A stretch of DNA of 64,000 bases from Variovorax paradoxus (GTDB lineage Bacteria; Pseudomonadota; Gammaproteobacteria; Burkholderiales; Burkholderiaceae_C): NCBI RefSeq assembly GCF_030815855.1, contig NZ_JAUSXG010000001.1:62001-126000 (forward strand). Direction: 5' to 3'. The notes beneath the pieces are model-generated. The model was given only the letters and a program-made list of their open reading frames with translations, was not told the origin of the DNA and searched no databases. Positions 63,871 to 64,000 of this stretch are shown piece by piece; position 1 is the stretch's first letter, and every line of letters begins with the position of its first letter. The position numbers were made by a program, and so were the translations under genes.

Positions 63871-63897
63871 ATTATAGCGCAGGCTGCGGGCCGTCAA
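63871..63897 (-). promoter_or_regulatory. promoter of the Met tRNA
   Basis: On the minus strand TATAAT (63871-63876) and a TTGACG box (63892-63897) are 15 bases apart. Transcription would start about 22 bases before the tRNA. Confidence 0.7.
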
Positions 63898-64000
63898 TCA
63901 AGGCCCGGCGCGCCGAATGCGATGTCTTTTTTGCGATGCCCAACCCCGAAGGTGCCCGCCGCCCGTACAAGTCCGGGTGAGAATCCTCCGATGTCCGCGC

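Noticed and set aside
63991..64000. ATGTCCGCG start of a gene at the right edge
   Set aside because: Only ten bases are visible, so neither frame nor product can be judged. The stretch 63898-64000 holds no other feature I can support.

Overview
The window is high-GC DNA densely packed with genes, and reads as a chromosomal segment of a Comamonadaceae beta-proteobacterium, most likely Variovorax or a close relative. This identification is inference from gene content: a leucine (liu) degradation cluster, a Bug-type tricarboxylate receptor, a phasin, an S-adenosylhomocysteine (SAH) riboswitch before ahcY, a very long UvrA, and short GC-rich interspersed repeats typical of that family. No phage, insertion sequence, CRISPR array or plasmid replication gene was seen. 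The region looks like core chromosome with some accessory metabolism.

Layout. 1-13190: leucine/isovalerate catabolism on the + strand (acyl-CoA synthetase cut by the left edge, liuB, liuC, a DUF4126 membrane protein, liuD, liuE), mixed with ghrA-like, acylphosphatase, YbaK-like, DUF1289, isomerase and MHS-transporter genes and a 48-aa membrane peptide. liuD carries a frameshift, an in-frame repeat and a duplicated 5' end. 13218-15607: two tandem paralogous branched-chain-type solute receptors without permease genes. 15782-21625: a 1947-aa double UvrA. 21743-29915: an ornithine cyclodeaminase/deacetylase pair, a Bug receptor, a TetR/MFS divergent pair, a HAD phosphatase, prfC and a phasin. 30771-34675: promoter, SAH riboswitch, ahcY, tlyA, metF and an RlpA-like lipoprotein, together forming the methyl-cycle block. 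34704-41278: rlmJ, rplM-rpsI, erpA, anmK, an M23 peptidase and tyrS. 41315-47189: an OmpA/FecR pair, a CDF transporter, dtd, a methyltransferase, ybeY, phoH, ruvA and an orphan gene.

47204-53734 is the most unusual block. It is a minus-strand, translationally coupled operon resembling E. coli ynbABCD: CDP-alcohol phosphatidyltransferase, alpha/beta-hydrolase-methyltransferase fusion, PAP2-dual-specificity phosphatase fusion, a small membrane protein, PlsC-like acyltransferase, CdsA-like cytidylyltransferase and a YdeI-like protein. The set could make, modify and recycle a phospholipid whose identity is unknown. Its CDP-alcohol transferase has Asn in place of two of the four canonical Asp residues, and a TTGTTCG x4 heptamer array sits just upstream of the hydrolase-methyltransferase gene.

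53819-64000: ruvB, a dmeF-type metal exporter, an LpxH-like phosphoesterase, three multiheme c-type cytochromes without a dehydrogenase partner, a MocR regulator coupled to alkB, a TetR regulator, and a Met tRNA (minus strand) with its own promoter and terminator at the right edge.
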